The position numbers and the translations under genes are program-made. DNA of 14,719 nt, from contig UQZH01000048.1 in NCBI GenBank assembly GCA_900545445.1, positions 1 through 14,719 of the forward strand, given 5' to 3'. This DNA is from an uncultured Collinsella sp. GTDB taxonomy: Bacteria; Actinomycetota; Coriobacteriia; Coriobacteriales; Coriobacteriaceae. Shown one piece after another: positions 12,837-14,719 of the stretch. The notes beneath the pieces are model-generated. The model worked only from the letters and a program-made list of their open reading frames with translations, was not told the origin of the DNA and did not search any database. The stretch's first letter is position 1, and every line of letters starts with the position of its first letter.

Positions 12837-13871
12837 TTGGTTCGACGTGGCTCGCATCCGCGACTTTCGGTGATCCTGATTGTTGAGGGTTCGCCCAGTT
12901 ATGCGATGCGCGCCCTCGAGAGTGTCCAGAACCAAGACCTCTACGATTTGCAAATTGTCGTCGTTTGCCGCGGCGTGGTGGCTGGTGTGCACCATTCGCT
13001 CGAAGTTGCCGCCGACAGGGACATTCATATTGATTTGATTGATATTGAGGACCCAGCGCCTGACGCCTGCCTGCGTGCCGGCTTTGCGGCTTCGCGCGGC
13101 TCCCAGATCATTGCGATGAATGCCAATGAGTGGTTTGCGCCGCAGTCCCTTTCGCAGATGGTCGAAAGCTCCTGCGACGCTTCTGCTGACATCGTGTTTC
13201 CCTCTGTTTCGCTCGATCGCTACGATGTTCACCGCGAACGTCATTCCCGAGTTTTGGACGCGACATCCGTTTCTGAAGATGAGGACCGGGCGGCTTGCCT
13301 GACCCAATTGGTTTCCTGTGGTTTAATCCGACAGACCTCTGGCGTGCTGTATGATCGCGCCCTTTTTGAGGCGTGCCTTGCGCATGGCGATGCGTTTCGA
13401 ACGGTGTCTTTTTTGACGCTCGCGCTTTCGCAGGCAAAGCGCGTTTCGGGATGTGGCAGTGCCTGTTTTCATGCAGTGGCGCCGTCGATTACGGAGACGT
13501 TTGACCCCACAATGTTTGCCAGGCTTTCTGATGATATCGGGGCGCTCGACAGGCTTGCCGACTCGCTTGCCGTCGCGGGCGGTGGCGATCAGTTGAAGCT
13601 GGTCTGCCAGCGGTATTACTACGCCGGCCTGGTTGCCTGCATCGAAAATTTGTGTCTGAGCCCCCATGGGGTGTCTTCAATAGAGCGTTCGGCCCGTTTG
13701 CATGATATGCTCGAAGCGCAGCGTACCCGTCAGATGGTTGCGGCTCTTAAGGGCAATCATCGGGGCTTAGGTCTGCTCTATGGTTCGATAGCTAGTGCCA
13801 AGCCTATGCGGTGTGCGTTGTATACGCATCTGGTGGCCTTTTTCAATCGTTCGGGCGTCAGGACTGTCTAG
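12837..13871 (+). CDS. Glycosyltransferase family 2-like protein with degenerate catalytic motif
   Basis: The N-terminal ~110 residues follow the GT2 (GT-A) fold pattern: LSVILIVEGSPSYAMRALESV (10-30), a second strand LQIVVVCRG, then IIAMNANEWFAPQSLSQMV (91-109). In active GT2 enzymes this last segment reads about FLDSDDWLxP, with aspartates binding the metal-nucleotide sugar. Here these positions are N95, N97 and E98, so metal binding is doubtful. The rest (to residue 344) is mixed and not recognised; no membrane segment or signal peptide is evident. The TTG start has a GAGAGGA site eight bases upstream. It lies 161 bases after truA and ahead of argR on the same strand. It could be an inactive paralogue, a lectin-like or regulatory protein, or an enzyme with an unusual active site. 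Confidence 0.7.
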   Translation: MVRRGSHPRLSVILIVEGSPSYAMRALESVQNQDLYDLQIVVVCRGVVAGVHHSLEVAADRDIHIDLIDIEDPAPDACLRAGFAASRGSQIIAMNANEWFAPQSLSQMVESSCDASADIVFPSVSLDRYDVHRERHSRVLDATSVSEDEDRAACLTQLVSCGLIRQTSGVLYDRALFEACLAHGDAFRTVSFLTLALSQAKRVSGCGSACFHAVAPSITETFDPTMFARLSDDIGALDRLADSLAVAGGGDQLKLVCQRYYYAGLVACIENLCLSPHGVSSIERSARLHDMLEAQRTRQMVAALKGNHRGLGLLYGSIASAKPMRCALYTHLVAFFNRSGVRTV

Positions 13872-13880
13872 TAGCGTGTT

Positions 13881-13913
13881 TTTCGAAATAAATTGCATGG
13901 AATTGTTTCGAAA
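13881..13913. repeat. Pair of TTTCGAAA palindromes upstream of argR
   Basis: The 8-bp palindrome TTTCGAAA occurs at 13881-13888 and 13906-13913, 25 bases apart centre to centre, with AATT at equivalent distances on both inner sides (13891-13894, 13901-13904). The whole block is nearly symmetric. It lies just after the preceding gene and in front of the argR promoter, so it is a candidate regulator-binding region; the binding protein is unknown. Confidence 0.5.
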
Positions 13914-13923
13914 TGCGTTCTTA

Positions 13924-13953
13924 TTCACTAAAACCCTCAAATAGCGCTAAACT
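13924..13953 (+). promoter_or_regulatory. Possible argR promoter
   Basis: TTCACT (13924-13929) and TAAACT (13948-13953) are separated by 18 bases, in the AT-rich 132-base region before argR. Each hexamer has at least four consensus matches. A start site near 13960 would fall within the 17-bp palindrome just downstream, which fits an operator arrangement. The evidence is motif matching only. Confidence 0.45.
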
Positions 13954-13956
13954 ATT

Positions 13957-13973
13957 CAATCACTAAGTGATTG
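13957..13973. promoter_or_regulatory. Perfect 17-bp palindrome, candidate argR operator
   Basis: CAATCACT and AGTGATTG are exact complements around a central A (13965). The site ends 30 bases before the argR start and directly follows the possible -10 box. ArgR proteins often repress their own gene, but this sequence does not match the classic ARG box (TGAAT...ATTCA), so the regulator could be ArgR with a divergent site or another protein. Confidence 0.55.
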
Positions 13974-14003
13974 TCTCCGCCATCTTTTGGAGTGAGGTTT
14001 TGT

Positions 14004-14441
14004 ATGGCCAAAAAACGCAATGGGCGCCAGGATGCCATCAGAGATATTGTTCGCAATAAGGACGTACGTACGCAGCGCGTTTTGGTAGACGAGCTTCGCG
14101 CTATGGGTTTCGATTGCACGCAGGCGACCGTTTCGCGCGACATCGCGGACATGGGACTGCGTAAGCTCCCCGAGGGCATCTATGTCCTTGCCGAGGACCT
14201 GCATCTGCAGCGCATGGTTTCCGAGTTGGTTACCGGCGTGCTGCGCACCGATAATCTGGTTATGATCAAGGCACAGCCCGGTACGGCTTCTGGTATTGCC
14301 GCAGCGGTCGATGCCGCGGAGCTGCCCGACGTGCTTGGCTCGCTTGCCGGCAACGACACGATCTTGGTCATTGCACAGACGGCCGAGGACGGAGAGCGTC
14401 TTGAGGCGCTGATCAACAAGTTGAGTAACTCTCACAAGTAG
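14004..14441 (+). CDS. argR: Arginine repressor ArgR
   Basis: This 145-residue protein has an N-terminal winged helix-turn-helix domain (residues ~5-68) containing the recognition segment CTQATVSRDIADMGLRKL, a short linker, and a C-terminal hexamerisation and arginine-binding domain with QPGTASGIAAAVDAAELPDVLGSLAGNDTILVIA (about 90-123); the conserved aspartates of the arginine pocket appear in AVDAAELPDVL and GNDTI. It represses arginine biosynthesis or controls arginine catabolism in response to L-arginine. I chose ATG 14004 with a GTGAGG site, giving MAKKRNGRQDAIRDIV; an upstream in-frame TTG at 13971 lies inside the palindrome and is not supported. No arg biosynthetic gene is in the window. 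Confidence 0.95.
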   Translation: MAKKRNGRQDAIRDIVRNKDVRTQRVLVDELRAMGFDCTQATVSRDIADMGLRKLPEGIYVLAEDLHLQRMVSELVTGVLRTDNLVMIKAQPGTASGIAAAVDAAELPDVLGSLAGNDTILVIAQTAEDGERLEALINKLSNSHK

Positions 14442-14490
14442 GGGAGTTGCGGCATTGCTGCTGTGTCGATTGTTGCTAGAGGTAATTGCT

Positions 14491-14521
14491 AAGGGCGTTG
14501 ACGAAGGTCAACGCCCTTTTT
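14491..14521 (+). terminator. Intrinsic terminator after argR
   Basis: A 12-bp stem (14491-14502 with 14507-14518, including the A-T base pairs at its foot) with a GAAG loop is followed by a T-run to 14521. It lies about 50 bases after the argR stop. Confidence 0.92.
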
Positions 14522-14581
14522 GCATGCCGGCGCCCGTTGTCCTATCGGTCTTGCGGCCGGGGCCGTCGTGGCATCTTGTGG

Positions 14582-14646
14582 CATCTGACGAAATAATGAA
14601 GCGCCCGAGCAGCGTACGTGCTGCTCGGGCGCCTTGTTGTCAGATG
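14582..14646. terminator. Strong GC-rich hairpin between convergent genes, likely terminator for the - strand gene
   Basis: The core stem is 13 perfect pairs, 14601-14613 with 14620-14632. An outer 8-bp pair, CATCTGAC (14582-14589) with GTCAGATG (14639-14646), can extend it past an internal loop. On the - strand the core is followed by a T-rich TTCATTATTT, and it lies 25 bases beyond that gene's stop, so it most likely ends the - strand transcript. On the + strand the following bases are T-poor. A tandem GTGGCATCT repeat (14568-14576, 14578-14586) overlaps its left edge. Confidence 0.6.
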
Positions 14647-14657
14647 ACGCTTTGCGC

Positions 14658-14719
14658 TTACTGGCCCGTAGAGGGGTCGGGCGTGGGTGTGGGCGTGGGA
14701 TCGGGGGTAGGCGTCGGCG
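14658..14719 (-). CDS. C-terminal end of a protein with Pro/Thr/Asp-rich tail (truncated by window edge)
   Basis: Reading the - strand from the window edge to the stop TAA at 14660-14658 gives only the last 19 residues, PTPTPDPTPTPTPDPSTGQ. Alternating Pro-Thr tails of this kind are typical of extracellular or cell-wall-associated proteins of Actinobacteria, such as penicillin-binding proteins or PASTA-domain kinases; I cannot tell which. A hairpin suited to terminate it lies just downstream (14601-14632), which supports a real gene end. It is convergent with argR. Confidence 0.6.
   Translation of the reverse strand, partial: PTPTPDPTPTPTPDPSTGQ

Noticed and set aside
13971..14441. Longer ArgR starting at TTG 13971
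   Set aside because: The added residues do not match the family, the start lies inside the 17-bp palindrome, and ATG 14004 has a properly spaced ribosome site.
1..14719. CRISPR array, phage or defence system
   Set aside because: I saw no regularly spaced identical repeats, cas, integrase, toxin-antitoxin or restriction-type proteins; nearly all sequence is accounted for by housekeeping genes.

Overview
This window is a chromosomal stretch from a high-GC bacterium. The gene content suggests a member of the Coriobacteriia (Actinomycetota), most likely a Collinsella-like gut anaerobe. The reasons are the strongly C/G-ending codons in the ribosomal genes, the type-Z zinc-ribbon S14, frequent GTG and TTG starts, and the combination of molybdenum-hydroxylase maturation genes with ArgR. 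The genus is an inference from protein style and gene order, not from a search.

Left edge (1-1597): the C-terminal part of a YqeB-family protein and a complete XdhC-family protein. Both are accessory factors for (selenium-dependent) molybdenum hydroxylases such as xanthine dehydrogenase, and they form the end of an operon that begins outside the window. A 311-bp spacer follows. It holds a long near-perfect palindrome, which may act as a terminator or be a small dispersed element, and a possible promoter for the ribosomal cluster.

Centre (1909-11758): the distal spc operon and the alpha operon, all on the + strand: rplE, rpsN(Z), rpsH, rplF, rplR, rpsE, rpmD, rplO, secY, adk, map, then infA, rpmJ, rpsM, rpsK, rpsD, rpoA, rplQ. 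Together they supply 50S and 30S proteins, the Sec translocon channel, adenylate kinase, methionine aminopeptidase, initiation factor IF1 and the RNA polymerase alpha subunit. The usual spc-operon head (rplN, rplX) is absent; rplE is preceded by the unrelated xdhC gene. The map-infA junction is interrupted by a structured ~131-bp nested palindrome that supplies the map stop codon, followed by a separate infA promoter. A textbook terminator ends the cluster after rplQ.

Right part (11851-14719): truA (tRNA pseudouridine synthase), a glycosyltransferase-2-like protein whose catalytic acidic motif is replaced by Asn/Glu, and argR (arginine repressor) behind an AT-rich region rich in palindromes. 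A strong terminator follows argR. The last 62 bases encode, on the - strand, the Pro/Thr-rich C-terminal end of a convergent gene.

Most of the window is conserved housekeeping sequence. The parts worth a second look are the two palindromic elements at operon joints, the break in front of rplE, the degenerate glycosyltransferase and the argR control region. I found no CRISPR array, transposase, phage gene, tRNA or rRNA.
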